Source: Microbacterium sp. (GTDB lineage Bacteria; Actinomycetota; Actinomycetes; Actinomycetales; Microbacteriaceae). From it: a stretch of 42,962 nucleotides of DNA. The position numbers and the translations under genes were made by a program. This document shows, piece after piece, positions 23,550 through 33,425 of this stretch (its first letter is position 1; each line of letters begins with the position of its first letter). A model generated the notes under the pieces. It had not been told where the DNA came from, searched no databases, and saw only the letters and a program-made list of their open reading frames with translations. The DNA is taken from assembly GCA_029239635.1 (NCBI GenBank), contig JARBUN010000062.1, forward strand, positions 1-42,962, written 5' to 3'.

Positions 23550-24222
23550 CGCGCACGGTGTTGCGCAGCACGCCGATGCCGCTCACCTCGACCTCGACGG
23601 TGTCGCCCGCGACGAAGGGACCGACGCCCGCCGGGGTGCCGGTGAGGATGAGGTCGCCCGGGAGCAGCGTGAACACCGCGGAGGCGTAGGCGACGAGGGC
23701 GCCGATGCCGTGGATCATGTCCGAGACCGGACCCTGCTGACGGACCTCGCCGTTGACCCGGGTGGTGATGGCTGCGGTCTCGAGGTCGAGGTCGGTCTCG
23801 ATCACCGGGCCGACGGGGCAGAACGTGTCGAAGCCCTTGGCGCGCGACCACTGCCCGTCGCTGCGCTGCAGGTCGCGCGCGGTGACATCGTTGGCCACGG
23901 TGTACCCGAAGATGTAGTCGCTCGCCTTCTCGGCGGGGACGTTCTTCGCGATGCGCCCGATCACGACGGCGAGCTCACCCTCGTAGTCGGTGTGCGAGCT
24001 GAGGCTCGTGGGGCGCACGATCACGTCGCCGGGGCCGATCACCGAGGTGTTCGGCTTGAGGAACATCAGGGGTTCCGCGGGGGCTTCGCCGCCCATCTCG
24101 GCCGCATGGTCGTGATAGTTCTTGCCGATGCAGACGACCTTCGAGCGAGGGATGACCGGCGCGAGCAGAGCGACGTCGGCGAGCGGCACACGCTCCCCCG
24201 TCGTGTCGAAACCGGCGAACAT
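23542..24222 (-). CDS. Fumarylacetoacetate hydrolase (FAH)-family protein lacking its N-terminal domain
   Basis: From the ATG at 24222 ([16 protein letters not shown]) there are 226 residues of a divalent-metal FAH-family hydrolase/isomerase. The core is intact: [19 protein letters not shown], the metal-binding glutamates in [24 protein letters not shown], and [16 protein letters not shown]. Related proteins usually begin about 30-40 residues earlier with a small beta domain (DUF2437-like). Here the upstream sequence is Arg-rich and not protein-like, although an in-frame GTG at 24321 exists and could be used. The block may be lost by deletion between the ilvE terminator (24354-24386) and 24222. 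Overlaps the MFS start, suggesting a two-gene unit. Natural substrate unknown. Confidence 0.78.
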   Translation of the reverse strand: MFAGFDTTGERVPLADVALLAPVIPRSKVVCIGKNYHDHAAEMGGEAPAEPLMFLKPNTSVIGPGDVIVRPTSLSSHTDYEGELAVVIGRIAKNVPAEKASDYIFGYTVANDVTARDLQRSDGQWSRAKGFDTFCPVGPVIETDLDLETAAITTRVNGEVRQQGPVSDMIHGIGALVAYASAVFTLLPGDLILTGTPAGVGPFVAGDTVEVEVSGIGVLRNTVRDA

Positions 24223-24353
24223 CGGGTCCTTCAGTCCGCAGCGCCCCGACCGGCCTCGCGACCTCGACGGGAGCGCGCGCGGACCGCGTCGCGTGCGGCC
24301 GCGCCGCGCCCGCAGACTCACCCGCCGGCGATCGCCGTCGAGCCCGGGAACGA

Positions 24354-24386
24354 CGGAGGGACCCCCGGCATCCGGGAGTCCCTCCG
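24354..24386 (-). terminator. Terminator after ilvE
   Basis: Inverted repeat CGGAGGGAC (24354-24362) and GTCCCTCCG (24378-24386), continued inward by CCCGG/CCGGG, with a small loop. It lies 14 nt past the ilvE stop on the minus strand. Confidence 0.7.
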
Positions 24387-24400
24387 ACGTTTCACGGCGC

Positions 24401-25507
24401 TTACGCGTCGAGGCGGTACAGCCAGCCGTGCTTGTCTTCGGCGCGACCGTACTGGATGTTCGTGAGCTCCTCGCGCAGTTCGAGGGCGAGCGTGCCCGTG
24501 GGCTGCTCGTCGATGAAGTCCTTGCCCTTGAGGACGCCGATCGGCGTCACGACGGCGGCGGTTCCGCACGCGAACACCTCGACGATGTCTCCGGATGCCA
24601 CTCCCTCGCGCCATTCGTCGAGCGAGACGTTGCGGCCGACGACGTGGTGACCGCGGTCGCGGGCGAGCTGCAGGAGAGAGTCGCGCGTGATGCCCTCGAG
24701 GATCGAGTCCGACTGCGGGGTGACGATGGTGCCGTCCTTGTAGACGAACACGACGTTCATGCCTCCGAGCTCTTCGACGTTGCGGTCCTGGTCGAGGAAC
24801 ACGACCTGATCGCACTCGTTCTCGTACGCCTCGGACTGGGGCAGCAGGCTCGCGGCGTAGTTGCCGCCGGTCTTCGCCGCACCCGTACCGCCCTTTCCGG
24901 CGCGCGAGTAGTCCTCGCTGAGCCAGATCGAGACAGGCTGAACGCCGCCCTTGAAGTAGGCGCCGGCGGGGCTCGCGATCAGGTAGTAGGCGACCTTATG
25001 CGCGGGGCGGACGCCGAGGAACGCCTCCTTCGCGAACATGAACGGCCGGAGGTACAGGCTCTGGTCGTCGCCGGAGGGCACCCAGGCGCCGTCGACGGCG
25101 ATGAGCTCGCGCAGCGACTGGAGGAAGTACGGCACCGGCAACTCGGGAAGCGCAAGACGGCGGGCGGAACGCTGCAGACGGCGACCGTTCTGGTCGGGAC
25201 GGAAGGTGTGCACCGATCCGTCCGCGTGACGGTAGGCCTTGATGCCCTCGAAGATCTCCTGCCCGTAGTGCAGGACCGCCGCGGCGGGGTCGAGCGAGAT
25301 CGGGCCATAGGGCGAGACGCGCGGGCGGTGCCAGCCGCCGCGGACCGACCAGCAGATGTCGACCATGTGATCGGTGAAGCTCTGCCCGAAGCCGGGGTTG
25401 GCGAGGATCGCGTCGCGGTCGGCGTTGCTCTTGGCCGCGAGGTTGCGGGTGACGGCGAACTCGAGCGGGTCGAGTCCGGTGTCGGGGTCGGTGTCGATGG
25501 TGGTCAT
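24401..25507 (-). CDS. ilvE: Branched-chain amino acid aminotransferase
   Basis: 368-residue class IV PLP aminotransferase that performs the last step of Val, Leu and Ile synthesis. Clear family segments: [48 protein letters not shown] (following the PLP-proximal region), [19 protein letters not shown], and the substrate loop [14 protein letters not shown]. Full length for the actinobacterial type II branch. The ATG at 25507 gives the usual N-terminus. It lies 52 nt downstream of leuB on the same strand and is followed by a terminator, so leuB-ilvE likely form an operon. Confidence 0.95.
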   Translation of the reverse strand: MTTIDTDPDTGLDPLEFAVTRNLAAKSNADRDAILANPGFGQSFTDHMVDICWSVRGGWHRPRVSPYGPISLDPAAAVLHYGQEIFEGIKAYRHADGSVHTFRPDQNGRRLQRSARRLALPELPVPYFLQSLRELIAVDGAWVPSGDDQSLYLRPFMFAKEAFLGVRPAHKVAYYLIASPAGAYFKGGVQPVSIWLSEDYSRAGKGGTGAAKTGGNYAASLLPQSEAYENECDQVVFLDQDRNVEELGGMNVVFVYKDGTIVTPQSDSILEGITRDSLLQLARDRGHHVVGRNVSLDEWREGVASGDIVEVFACGTAAVVTPIGVLKGKDFIDEQPTGTLALELREELTNIQYGRAEDKHGWLYRLDA

Positions 25508-25559
25508 CAGTCGTCCAAAGTTCTCGTGCGCGGGGCTCGGCGGGGCCGATCGGTCCAGG

Positions 25560-26609
25560 TTACGCCCGGACGCGTTCGGCGATGGCGTCGCCGATCTGGG
25601 CTGTGGTGCGGTCGCCCTCACGGTTGGCGATATCGGCTTCGACCGCGTGGGTGACGCGGGCGGCTTCGTCGGTGAGCCCGAGGTGATCGAGCAGGAGGGC
25701 GACGGAGAGGATCGCGGCCGTGGGGTCGGCCTTCTGGGTACCCGCGATGTCGGGCGCCGATCCGTGGACGGGCTCGAACATCGAGGGGAACGCGCCGTCG
25801 GGGTTGATGTTGCCCGAAGCGGCGAGGCCGATGCCTCCGGTGACGGCGCCGGCCAAGTCGGTCAAGATGTCGCCGAAGAGGTTGTCGGTGACGATTACGT
25901 CGAAGCGGCCCGGGTTCGTGACCAGGAAGATGGTTGCCGCGTCGACGTGCAGGTAGTCTACGTCGACCCCCGGGAACTCGGATGCCACGGCGTCGACGAT
26001 CCGCTTCCACATCCCGCCCGCGTGCACGAGCACGTTCGTCTTGTGCACGAGCGTGAGCTTGTGACGGCGGCGCTCGGCGAGGGCGAACGCGTACCGGACG
26101 ACGCGCTCGACACCGTAGGCGGTATTGACGGAGGTCTCGTTGGCGACCTCGTGGGGGGTGCCCCGGCGAATGGCCCCGCCGTTGCCGACGTAGGGCCCCT
26201 CGGTCCCCTCGCGAACGACGACGAAGTCGATCTCGCCCGGATCGGCGAGCGGACCGGCAGCCCCCGGGTACAGCTTTGACGGACGCAGGTTGACGTAATG
26301 GTCGAGCTCGAACCGCAGCTTCAGCAGCAGACCGCGTTCGATGTTGGCGTCCTTCAGCCGCGGGTCGCCCGGGACTCCCCCGACGGCACCGAGGATGATC
26401 GCGTCGTGCGCGGCGATGGCCGCGAGGTCGTCGTCGGTGAGGGTGTCGCCGGTCTCCAGGTAACGCCCCGCGCCGAGGGAGAACGGAGTCTTCTCGAAGG
26501 TGACCCCCGACTCGGCAGTGACCGCATCGAGGACCTTGACGGCCTCCGTGACGACCTCGGGACCGATGCCGTCACCGGGGATGACGGCCAGCTTCACGAC
26601 ACGCGACAT
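25560..26609 (-). CDS. leuB: 3-Isopropylmalate dehydrogenase
   Basis: 349-residue NAD-dependent beta-decarboxylating dehydrogenase, third step of leucine synthesis. [14 protein letters not shown] at the N-terminus, the Arg-containing substrate loop [17 protein letters not shown], the catalytic VHKTNVL segment, [16 protein letters not shown] (metal-binding aspartates), and the cofactor loop [12 protein letters not shown] are all present. Length and order are normal. The ATG at 26609 follows the stop of the DHA2 transporter by 25 nt, so the transporter might be in the same transcript. Confidence 0.96.
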   Translation of the reverse strand: MSRVVKLAVIPGDGIGPEVVTEAVKVLDAVTAESGVTFEKTPFSLGAGRYLETGDTLTDDDLAAIAAHDAIILGAVGGVPGDPRLKDANIERGLLLKLRFELDHYVNLRPSKLYPGAAGPLADPGEIDFVVVREGTEGPYVGNGGAIRRGTPHEVANETSVNTAYGVERVVRYAFALAERRRHKLTLVHKTNVLVHAGGMWKRIVDAVASEFPGVDVDYLHVDAATIFLVTNPGRFDVIVTDNLFGDILTDLAGAVTGGIGLAASGNINPDGAFPSMFEPVHGSAPDIAGTQKADPTAAILSVALLLDHLGLTDEAARVTHAVEADIANREGDRTTAQIGDAIAERVRA

Positions 26610-26634
26610 CGCTCTCCTCAGAGCTCGGGGCACG

Positions 26635-28173
26635 TCACTTCGTCGACGTGCTGCGGGTTCCTCCCAGGGTAGTCGCAGCGATCGCACCCGCGAGGACGAT
26701 CAGACCGGCACCGATCAACGCCGTCACGACCACACCGGAGTCGAACGCGTGAGCTGCGGCGACCCGCAGGGCCTCGGCCAGTGCGGCATCGTCGAGGGTG
26801 TGCGACACCGCGACGGCGCCGGCCAGGGTCTCTCGCGCGGCCGAGGCTGCGGAATCCGGAAGCCCGGCGGGCAAGACCAGCTGAGCGCGGTAGAAGGCCG
26901 CCAGGATGCCGCCGAGGACGGCTGTGCCGAGGACGGCGCCTACCTCGTACGCGGTCTCGGAGACGGCGCTGGCCGCACCCGCTTTCGCGGACGGCGCGCT
27001 CGAGAGGATGAGCTCGTTCGACACCGTCTCGGCCGCGCCGATACCGATGCCCAGCAGCCCGAAGGCCACGATGAGCTGGATAAGGTCGGCCGTCGAGAGG
27101 GCCACGAGGACGTACGCGACGGCGGAGAACGCGAGTGCGATCGGCACGACGATGCGCGGTGCGAAACGCGCGGCGATCGGCACGACAGCCAGACCCGACA
27201 CGATCATGAGGGCGAGCCCCGGCAACAGCGCGAACCCGGCGACCATCGGGGTGAGGCCGACGACGAGTTGGAGATGCTGCGCGACGAAGTACAGGAAGCC
27301 CACGAGGCCGACGACGCTCAGCAAATTCACGAGGATCGCGCCGGAGAACGTGCCGCGCTGGAACAGGGTCATGTCGAGCATGGGGGTCGGGAGGCGACGC
27401 TGGCGGCGCACGAACAACCACCCGAAGACGACACCCACGACGAACAGCACCGGCGCGAGCGACACCGGGCCGTCGACCGCGAGCTTCTTGATGCCGTAGA
27501 CGATGGGCACCATCGTCGCGAGCGACAGGAGGACGCTGATCGGGTCGAAGCGCCCGGGCGCCGGGTCGCGACTCTCGGGCACGAAGAACGGAGCGAGGAT
27601 CAGCAGCGGCACGAGCACCGGCACAGCCATGAGGAAGACCGAGCCCCAGGAGAAGTGCTCGAGCAGGAACCCGCCCACGATCGGGCCGAGGGCGGCACCG
27701 GCGGAGAAGCCGGACGCCCAGATCGCGATGGCGAAGCGCCGCTGGTCACGGTCGCGGAAGATGCTGCGCAGCAGCGACAGGGTCGACGGCATGAGCATGG
27801 CGCCGAAGACGCCCATGAGCGCACGGCCGGCGATGAGAGCGGCCGCGGTAGGAGCGAAGGCGGACAGCGCGGACACGGCGGCGAAACCGGTCGCACCGAT
27901 CAACAGCATGCGCTTACGGCCGAAGCGGTCCCCCAGCGTGCCCATTGTGACGAGAAGACCCGCGAGCACCAGCGGGTAGACGTCGATGATCCACAACTGC
28001 TCGATACTCGAGGGCTGCAGGTCGAGGGCGATCTCGGGCAGGGCGAAGCTCAGCACCGTGTTGTCGACCGAGACCAGCAGCACGGGCAGCATGAGCACGG
28101 CCAACGCGAACCAGCCGCGCCACCCGGCGCGGGTCACGGCGATGTCTTGCGTGGGCAACGACGAGGTGAGCAT
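26635..28173 (-). CDS. DHA2-family MFS drug-efflux transporter (14-helix)
   Basis: 512-residue, approximately 14-helix MFS protein of the drug:H+ antiporter-2 type. [18 protein letters not shown] in helix 1 is the DHA2 motif D-like signature; [17 protein letters not shown] is motif [21 protein letters not shown] and [20 protein letters not shown] match motifs B and C. This is typical of QacA/EmrB-like multidrug exporters. It is divergent from a TetR gene, with a palindromic site in the 79-bp gap, so it is probably repressed until an inducing compound is bound. It lies 25 nt upstream of leuB. Confidence 0.92.
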   Translation of the reverse strand: MLTSSLPTQDIAVTRAGWRGWFALAVLMLPVLLVSVDNTVLSFALPEIALDLQPSSIEQLWIIDVYPLVLAGLLVTMGTLGDRFGRKRMLLIGATGFAAVSALSAFAPTAAALIAGRALMGVFGAMLMPSTLSLLRSIFRDRDQRRFAIAIWASGFSAGAALGPIVGGFLLEHFSWGSVFLMAVPVLVPLLILAPFFVPESRDPAPGRFDPISVLLSLATMVPIVYGIKKLAVDGPVSLAPVLFVVGVVFGWLFVRRQRRLPTPMLDMTLFQRGTFSGAILVNLLSVVGLVGFLYFVAQHLQLVVGLTPMVAGFALLPGLALMIVSGLAVVPIAARFAPRIVVPIALAFSAVAYVLVALSTADLIQLIVAFGLLGIGIGAAETVSNELILSSAPSAKAGAASAVSETAYEVGAVLGTAVLGGILAAFYRAQLVLPAGLPDSAASAARETLAGAVAVSHTLDDAALAEALRVAAAHAFDSGVVVTALIGAGLIVLAGAIAATTLGGTRSTSTK

Positions 28174-28188
28174 TCTTCGAATCCGTTT

Positions 28189-28210
28189 CTAAACCGTCCA
28201 GCCGGTATAG
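28189..28210. promoter_or_regulatory. TetR operator candidate between efflux pump and regulator
   Basis: CTAAACCG (28189-28196), 6 nt, CGGTATAG (28203-28210) is a 22-bp dyad with 7 of 8 arm positions matching. It overlaps TATAGT (28206-28211), a possible -10 for the TetR gene, so binding would block both divergent genes. Confidence 0.55.
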
Positions 28211-28252
28211 TAACAGACAGGAAACACGAGCCGCCAGTACGATCGAAGAGAC

Positions 28253-28795
28253 ATGAGCCGCCCCCCACTCGCCCGCGAAGCCGTCCTCGACGCCTTCACC
28301 CGCATCCTCGTCGACGAGGGAGAGCGCGCTGCCACCATGGACGCGACCGCCCGCGCCGCAGGGGTCTCCAAGGGCGGGCTGCTGTACCACTTCCACTCCA
28401 AGAGCGCCCTCGAGGCTGCTCTCGTCGACCGTCTCGAGAAGCTGGCGCAGGAAGACATCGAGGAGATCGAGCGGTCCACCGAGGGTGCCGTCGCCGCGCA
28501 CATCCGGTCGTCGCAGAACACCGGCTCCGCTCTCGACGTCACGATCCTCGCGGTGTCCCGCCTGGCGCAGAACGGAAACGACACGGCGACGGCGTCGCTC
28601 CGGCACGTGCGCGAGCTGTGGGAGGAGAGCCTCCGCGGGCACACCCGCGACGAGACGGCGCTGCAGATGGTGCTGCTCGTCAGCGACGGTCTGTACTTCA
28701 ACGCCGTGCTCGATCTGAACGCGCTCCCCGGGCCCGCGCTCGAGGGCGCCGAGCTCGACAAGCTCATCGAGGCCGTGGTCGCCGCGACCACCTGA
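28253..28795 (+). CDS. TetR-family transcriptional repressor
   Basis: 180 residues. The N-terminal DNA-binding domain (about 1-50) reads REAVLDAFTRILVDEGERAATMDATARAAGVSKGGLLYHFHSKSALEAAL, with the classic GVSKGGLLYHF HTH. The C-terminal ligand domain is divergent, as usual. Divergence from the DHA2 pump and the palindrome between them make it that pump's local repressor. The inducing compound cannot be read from sequence. Confidence 0.9.
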   Translation: MSRPPLAREAVLDAFTRILVDEGERAATMDATARAAGVSKGGLLYHFHSKSALEAALVDRLEKLAQEDIEEIERSTEGAVAAHIRSSQNTGSALDVTILAVSRLAQNGNDTATASLRHVRELWEESLRGHTRDETALQMVLLVSDGLYFNAVLDLNALPGPALEGAELDKLIEAVVAATT

Positions 28796-28827
28796 CGTTC
28801 CCGACGGAATCGGGTTTCACCGCGGGC

Positions 28828-29030
28828 TCACTCCCCCCGTTGATCCCGACCCTCGCGCCGGAGGTCGATGACGACCCCGAGCAGGATCAATACCCCACCG
28901 ATCGCGCCGAGAATGCCCCAAGGGTCCGGTGTACGACGTCGGCCACCCCGCCACGAGGAAGAGGATGCCGAGACCGGCGGAGACGAGACGGAGGACGAGA
29001 GCCACCCGCGAATTGTCGCCGCGGACCATA
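28828..29030 (-). pseudogene. Small two-helix membrane protein gene with a frameshift
   Basis: From the ATG at 29030 one frame gives VRGDNSRVALVLRLVSAGLGILFLVAGW, a basic N-terminus and a first helix. The continuation in that frame is poor. A different frame resumes at DPWGILGAIGGVLILLGVVIDLRRE and stops at 28828. Together they make a sensible two-helix protein of about 65 residues, so a base or a short stretch has probably been lost near 28930. No known family. It might be an artefact of the same kind as the other breaks in this window. Confidence 0.5.
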
Positions 29031-29124
29031 GGTGTCCGCCGAGGAGCCGGCCACCCCTCGATGCCGCATCTCCAGCCGCCCACCTGTCCACTCGGAACCG
29101 CGGAAGCCGTCGCCGAACACGCGA

Positions 29125-29150
29125 GAGGGGGCCGCCGCAGCGACCCCCTC
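29125..29150 (-). terminator. Terminator after serA
   Basis: GAGGGGG (29125-29131) and CCCCCTC (29144-29150) form a perfect 7-bp stem with a 12-nt loop, 18 nt beyond the serA stop. Confidence 0.55.
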
Positions 29151-29167
29151 CCCCGACGATGAGAGCC

Positions 29168-30772
29168 TCAGCCCTCGACGATGTCGATCTGGCGGAACAG
29201 GTCCGCGCCGACGGCCTCGCGCATCGCGCCGAGGATCTCGTCGGGCACGGGCGAGTCGACCGTCAGCACGGAGAGCGCTCGGCCCGTGGCATCCGGAGCC
29301 GCCACCTGGAGGCCCGCGATGTTGATGCCCGCCTCGCCCAGCTTCTGGCCGTAGATCGCGACGATGCCGGGACGGTCGGCGTAGCGCATGACGAGGTGGT
29401 GCTGCTCGATCGGCACCTCGATGTCGTAACCGTTGATCGCGACGACCTTGGGCACCATGCGGGTGCCGGCGAGCGTGCCGGCGACCGTGAGGCTCGAGCC
29501 GTCGGCGAGGGTGCCGCGCAGGATCGTGATGTTCCGGTACAGCGGGCTCTCGGCCTCGACGACCAGGCGCGCCTCGACGCCGCGCTGCTCGGCGAAGAGC
29601 GGCGCGTTGACGTACGACACGCTCTCGCTGACGATGCGGCTGAAGTATCCCTTGAGGGCCGCGAGTCGGTAGACGCTGACGTCGTAAGCAGCGAGTTCGC
29701 CGCGCACCTCGATGTCCAGGCTCGCGAGAGCGCTGTCGGCGAGACCGCTGAAGAACTGGCCGAGCATCTCGACCAGGGCGATACCCGGACGCACGAACGG
29801 GTCGATCGCGCCGCCGGCGACGTTCACGGCATCCGGGACGAGGTCGCCCTCGAGCGCGAGCTTGACGCTGCGCGCGACCGAGACACCGGCCTTCTCCTGC
29901 GCCTCTTCCGTGCTGGCGCCGAGGTGCGGGGTGACGACGACGTTGGGCAGGTCGAGGAGCTTGCGGGCGGGGCCGCCCTCGACGGGAGGCTCGGTCGAGA
30001 ACACATCGAGGCCGGCGCCGGCGATCTCACCGGTGGTGAGCGCGTCGAACAGGGCCTCTTCGTCGATGAGACCGCCGCGGGCGACGTTGATGACGTAGGC
30101 CGACTTCTTCATGCGGCGCAGCTGCTCGGCGCCGATCATGCCGGTCGTCTCGGGCGTCTTCGGCATGTGGATCGTCACGAAGTCGCTCTGCTCGAGGAGC
30201 TCGTCCAGCGAGACCAGCTGCACGCCGAGCTGCTGCGCGCGTGTCGCGGTGACGTAGGGGTCGTACGCGATGACGCGCATGTCGAACGCCTGCAGGCGGG
30301 CGGCGATGAGCGCACCGATACGGCCGAGGCCGATGATGCCGATCGTCTTCTCGAAAAGCTCGGTACCGGTGAACGAGCTGCGCTTCCAGAGTCCCTGCGC
30401 GAGCGAGGCGTGGGCGGCCGGGATACGCCGCGCGAGGCTCAGGACGTGACCCACCGTCAGCTCGGCCGCCGAGACGATGTTGGAGGTGGGGGCGTTGACC
30501 ACCATCACGCCGGCCGCGGTGGCCGACTTGATGTCGACGTTGTCGAGGCCGACGCCGGCGCGGGCGACGACCTTCAGCGACGGAGCGGCGGCAAGGGCCT
30601 CGGCGTCGATCTGAGTGGCCGAGCGCACGAGCACCGCGTGCGCGTCGGCGAGAGCCGAGAGCAGCGCGGGGCGGTCGGTCCCGTCGACGTTGCGCACGTC
30701 GAAGTCGGGGCCGAGCGCGTCGATCGTGGCGGGAGAGAGTTCTTCGGCGATGAGCACGACGGGCTTCGTCAC
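29168..30772 (-). CDS. serA: D-3-phosphoglycerate dehydrogenase
   Basis: 534-residue long-form PHGDH, first step of serine synthesis. The N-terminal substrate domain starts at VVLIAEELSPATIDAL; VGLDNVDIKSA is conserved. The NAD-binding GIIGLGRIGALIA lies near 145-157. DVFSTEPP and VVTPHLGASTEEAQEKAG carry the catalytic region. An intervening allosteric domain and a C-terminal ACT domain (about 460-534, HHLVMRYADRPGIVAIYGQKLGEAGINIAGLQV) follow, as in mycobacterial SerA, so serine feedback is expected. I chose the GTG at 30772 because it directly precedes TKPVVLIAEE. Monocistronic with its own terminator; the 177-nt gap upstream shows no other gene. Confidence 0.95.
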   Translation of the reverse strand: MTKPVVLIAEELSPATIDALGPDFDVRNVDGTDRPALLSALADAHAVLVRSATQIDAEALAAAPSLKVVARAGVGLDNVDIKSATAAGVMVVNAPTSNIVSAAELTVGHVLSLARRIPAAHASLAQGLWKRSSFTGTELFEKTIGIIGLGRIGALIAARLQAFDMRVIAYDPYVTATRAQQLGVQLVSLDELLEQSDFVTIHMPKTPETTGMIGAEQLRRMKKSAYVINVARGGLIDEEALFDALTTGEIAGAGLDVFSTEPPVEGGPARKLLDLPNVVVTPHLGASTEEAQEKAGVSVARSVKLALEGDLVPDAVNVAGGAIDPFVRPGIALVEMLGQFFSGLADSALASLDIEVRGELAAYDVSVYRLAALKGYFSRIVSESVSYVNAPLFAEQRGVEARLVVEAESPLYRNITILRGTLADGSSLTVAGTLAGTRMVPKVVAINGYDIEVPIEQHHLVMRYADRPGIVAIYGQKLGEAGINIAGLQVAAPDATGRALSVLTVDSPVPDEILGAMREAVGADLFRQIDIVEG

Positions 30773-30949
30773 GGATGCGTCCTTCGAAACGGTGCTGGGG
30801 ACTGGCGCGCACCGCCGCACACCGCCGGCGCGAGCCGGGCGCGCGACCCGTGCGGGCCGTCTGCCAGCCTAGCGCGGAGGGGAATGGATGCCGGACCGTG
30901 TGACGTTCCGGCGGATCCAGTGGCCTCCCGGCCGGCGGAGGAGTCCGGG

Positions 30950-31288
30950 TTACGACCCGTACAGCCCGTACGACGTCGTGCCGTAGCCGACGATCGCGAG
31001 CCAGAACGCCGCGGAGAGGGTGAGGCCGGCGAGCATCACGATCGCGAACTCCCCGGCCTTCCGGCGCCAGCCGATCGCGAAGGCGACACCGAAGGCGATC
31101 AACGGGAACACGATCGGCAGGCTGTAGACGAACCAGCCGAGGCCGTTGAGTCCGAGCGGGCCGTTCACCTGCAGCACGAGCAGCGCGACCGAGCTCCAGA
31201 CGACGAAGGCGTAGAACAGGCCGAAGACACCGGCGATCGTCACGATCAGCCAGGTGGGGATGTGGCGTGTACGCGCGATGGCACTCAT
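30950..31288 (-). CDS. Small polytopic membrane protein of unknown function
   Basis: 112 residues with three hydrophobic helices (WLIVTIAGVFGLFYAFVVWSSVALL, WFVYSLPIVFPLIAFGVAFAIG, FAIVMLAGLTLSAAFWLAIVG), basic loop GWRRKAGE and a Tyr/Gly-rich end. I chose the ATG at 31288 because it overlaps the stop of the upstream membrane gene (ATGA); the in-frame upstream sequence is antisense-like. Likely the partner of that protein. No family recognised. Confidence 0.72.
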   Translation of the reverse strand: MSAIARTRHIPTWLIVTIAGVFGLFYAFVVWSSVALLVLQVNGPLGLNGLGWFVYSLPIVFPLIAFGVAFAIGWRRKAGEFAIVMLAGLTLSAAFWLAIVGYGTTSYGLYGS

Positions 31289-31818
31289 GCGAGGGACCCC
31301 ATCGACAGGAACGGCCAGGGCACCAGCAGGACCAGACCCAGAATCAGCAGCAGGAACCGCTGCCAGGTCCGCCACGATCGGGTGAGCACGAGGACCGCGA
31401 CGAACCAGACGAGGGGCGCGAGGGTCGCGCCGACGGTCATCGCGACGACGGTGACGTCGGGGATCGGGATGCCGAGACTCTGCAACTGACGCCCGGAGAC
31501 GAGCCAGCCGAGAGCGAAGAACAGGTACGTCGCCGCGACGACGCCGATTCCCACGAGACCGACGTTGCCCAGTGGCGCCGCGGCCACGGCATCCGGGGCG
31601 CTCTCGGACGGAACGGATGCCGCGACCGACTCGCCCTCGTCGGGGAGGGCGGGCGCCGGGCGCTCCGTCGAGGGAGCGACGAGCGGCTCGGGGCGCGGCT
31701 CCGGCACAAGCGGTTCGGGCCCGTCCGCGCCCGCGGACTCACGCTTGTCTCCGACGTCGAGGGTCGGGTCGTCGTCACCGCCCCACGAGAGGGCGTCGTC
31801 ATCGCGCGGTGTGCTCAC
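31285..31818 (-). CDS. Membrane protein with disordered acidic N-terminus
   Basis: 177 residues. The first 80 or so are Asp/Glu/Pro/Ala-rich and look unstructured ([24 protein letters not shown]). Three hydrophobic helices follow ([66 protein letters not shown]). GTG start at 31818. Translationally coupled to the membrane gene downstream by an ATGA overlap; together they form a two-gene unit downstream of ilvC but separated from it by a terminator. Function unknown. Confidence 0.72.
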   Translation of the reverse strand: MSTPRDDDALSWGGDDDPTLDVGDKRESAGADGPEPLVPEPRPEPLVAPSTERPAPALPDEGESVAASVPSESAPDAVAAAPLGNVGLVGIGVVAATYLFFALGWLVSGRQLQSLGIPIPDVTVVAMTVGATLAPLVWFVAVLVLTRSWRTWQRFLLLILGLVLLVPWPFLSMGSLA

Positions 31819-31913
31819 GGCTCCACGGTAGCGGCGCTCCCCCGCGACCGGGCCGCGCCCCGCCGAGCGCGCGGGCCCACGGCATCCGGAACCGAACCGT
31901 CCCCCGGAGACGG

Positions 31914-31949
31914 CGAACGCCCCGGAACCGCGTGGGTCCGGGGCGTTCG
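31914..31949 (-). terminator. Terminator of the ilvDBNC cluster
   Basis: Perfect 13-bp inverted repeat (CGAACGCCCCGGA, 31914-31926; TCCGGGGCGTTCG, 31937-31949), loop 10 nt, 12 nt after the ilvC stop on the minus strand. Confidence 0.8.
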
Positions 31950-31960
31950 GAGACGAGCGA

Positions 31961-32849
31961 TCAGCGCGCGGCCGAACCCTCGACGTAGTCGCTGTCCTGC
32001 TGCTTCCACGCGAACAGGCCGCGCAGCTCCTTGCCGGTGGCCTCGATCGGGTGACCCTGCTCCTTCTCGCGGAGCTCGAGGAACTCGGGAGCGCCGTTGT
32101 CCTGGTCGGCGATGAAGCGCTCCGCGAACGCGCCCGACTGGATGTCGGCGAGGACGGCCTTCATGCTCTCCTTGACGTCGGGCGAGATGACGCGCGGGCC
32201 CGAGACGTAGTCGCCGTACTCGGCGGTGTCGGAGATCGACCAGCGCTGCTTGGCGATGCCGCCCTCCCACATGAGGTCGACGATGAGCTTGAGCTCGTGC
32301 AGCACCTCGAAGTAGGCGATCTGCGGCTGGTAGCCTGGCCTTCGCGTACGAGAGGGCGGTGTCCCAGGCCGAGCCCGAGGCGTCGCGCTCGACGGCGATG
32401 ATGTCCGGGATGCCACGGCCGGCGACGTACTCGCGACGCACGGTGTGCCCCGGGGCCTTCGGGGCGACGAGGATCACGTCGACACCCTCGGGGGCGTCGA
32501 TGTAGCCGAAGCGGATGTTGAAGCCGTGCGCGAAAGCGAGCGTCTTGCCCTCGGTGAGCTTGTCCTTGATCGAGTCGGCGAAGATCGAGCGCTGGTGCTG
32601 GTCGGGCGCGAGGATCATGATCAGGTCGGCCCACTCGGCGGCGTCGGCGACGTTCTTGACTTCGAAGCCGTCTTCCTGCGCCTTGGCGGCCGACTTCGAG
32701 CCGTCCTTGAGCGCGATGACGACCTCGACACCCGAGTCGCGCAGGTTCTGCGCGTGGGCGTGACCCTGCGAGCCGTAGCCGACGATCGCGACCTTCTTGC
32801 CCTGGATGATCGAGAGGTCGGCGTCGTCGTCGTAGAAGATCTCTGCCAT
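31961..32849 (-). pseudogene. ilvC: Ketol-acid reductoisomerase, broken by internal deletion and frameshift
   Basis: NADPH-dependent class I KARI, second common step of Val/Ile synthesis. Residues 1-171 are normal in the first frame ([43 protein letters not shown], up to DTALSYAKA at about 32337). The sequence then jumps, in a different frame, to [20 protein letters not shown] at about 32335 and runs normally to 31961. The block that normally lies between, about 46 residues including the family motif TETDLFGEQ with two of the active-site metal ligands, is missing. Even if the frame were corrected, the enzyme would lack catalysis. It is the last gene of ilvD-ilvB-ilvN-ilvC. A real null allele would cause Val/Leu/Ile auxotrophy; an assembly deletion is more likely. 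Confidence 0.88.
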
Positions 32850-32914
32850 GAGGATGTTTCTCCTTGAATCGTGGCCCCCGTCAGGGGCCGCTGGTGAATG
32901 GAAGTGGGGAAGAT

Positions 32915-33424
32915 TCAGCCGCGCAGGACACGCTCGGTGATGCTCTTGCCGCCGCGACCGACGGCGAGAAGGCCCGACTGCGCGAGCTCTTTCACGCCGA
33001 ACGGCTCGATCGCCTTGAGGAAGGCGCCGACCTTGCCCGAGTCGCCCGTGATCTCGATCACGATGGCATCCGGTGCGTAGTCGACAACCGAGGCGCGGAA
33101 GAGGGTGACGACCTCGAGAACGTTCGACCGGGTGGCGTTGTCGGCGCGCACCTTCACGAGGACGTGTTCGCGCTGCACGGATGCCGCCGGGTCGAGCTCG
33201 ACGATCTTGATCACGTTGATCAGCTTGTTGAGCTGCTTCGTGACCTGCTCGAGCGGGAGGCCCTCGACGTCGACCACGACCGTGATCCGCGAGAGACCCG
33301 GCACCTCGGTCACGCCCACGGCGAGGGACTCGATGTTGAAGCCACGACGGGCGAAGAGACCGGCGACGCGCGTGAGCAGACCGGGCTTGTCCTCGACGAG
33401 GAGGCTCAGAACGTGACGAGACAT
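32915..33424 (-). CDS. ilvN: Acetolactate synthase small (regulatory) subunit
   Basis: 169 residues, typical length. N-terminal ACT domain ([34 protein letters not shown]) binds valine for feedback inhibition and activates the large subunit. The C-terminal domain ([30 protein letters not shown], then [11 protein letters not shown]) is normal. Two nt separate the ilvB stop from the ATG, consistent with co-translation and equimolar assembly with IlvB. Confidence 0.96.
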   Translation of the reverse strand: MSRHVLSLLVEDKPGLLTRVAGLFARRGFNIESLAVGVTEVPGLSRITVVVDVEGLPLEQVTKQLNKLINVIKIVELDPAASVQREHVLVKVRADNATRSNVLEVVTLFRASVVDYAPDAIVIEITGDSGKVGAFLKAIEPFGVKELAQSGLLAVGRGGKSITERVLRG

Positions 33425-33425
33425 C

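Noticed and set aside
28868..31489. An 873-codon + strand frame over serA and the membrane genes
   Set aside because: Antisense of serA; the composition is charged and repetitive, with no domain. Several similar long shadows (1892-3790, 26500-29031, 33456-35351) were dropped for the same reason.
31961..32849. Programmed ribosomal frameshift in ilvC
   Set aside because: A block of about 46 conserved residues is missing at the join, and no slippery sequence is seen; a frameshift cannot restore the active site.
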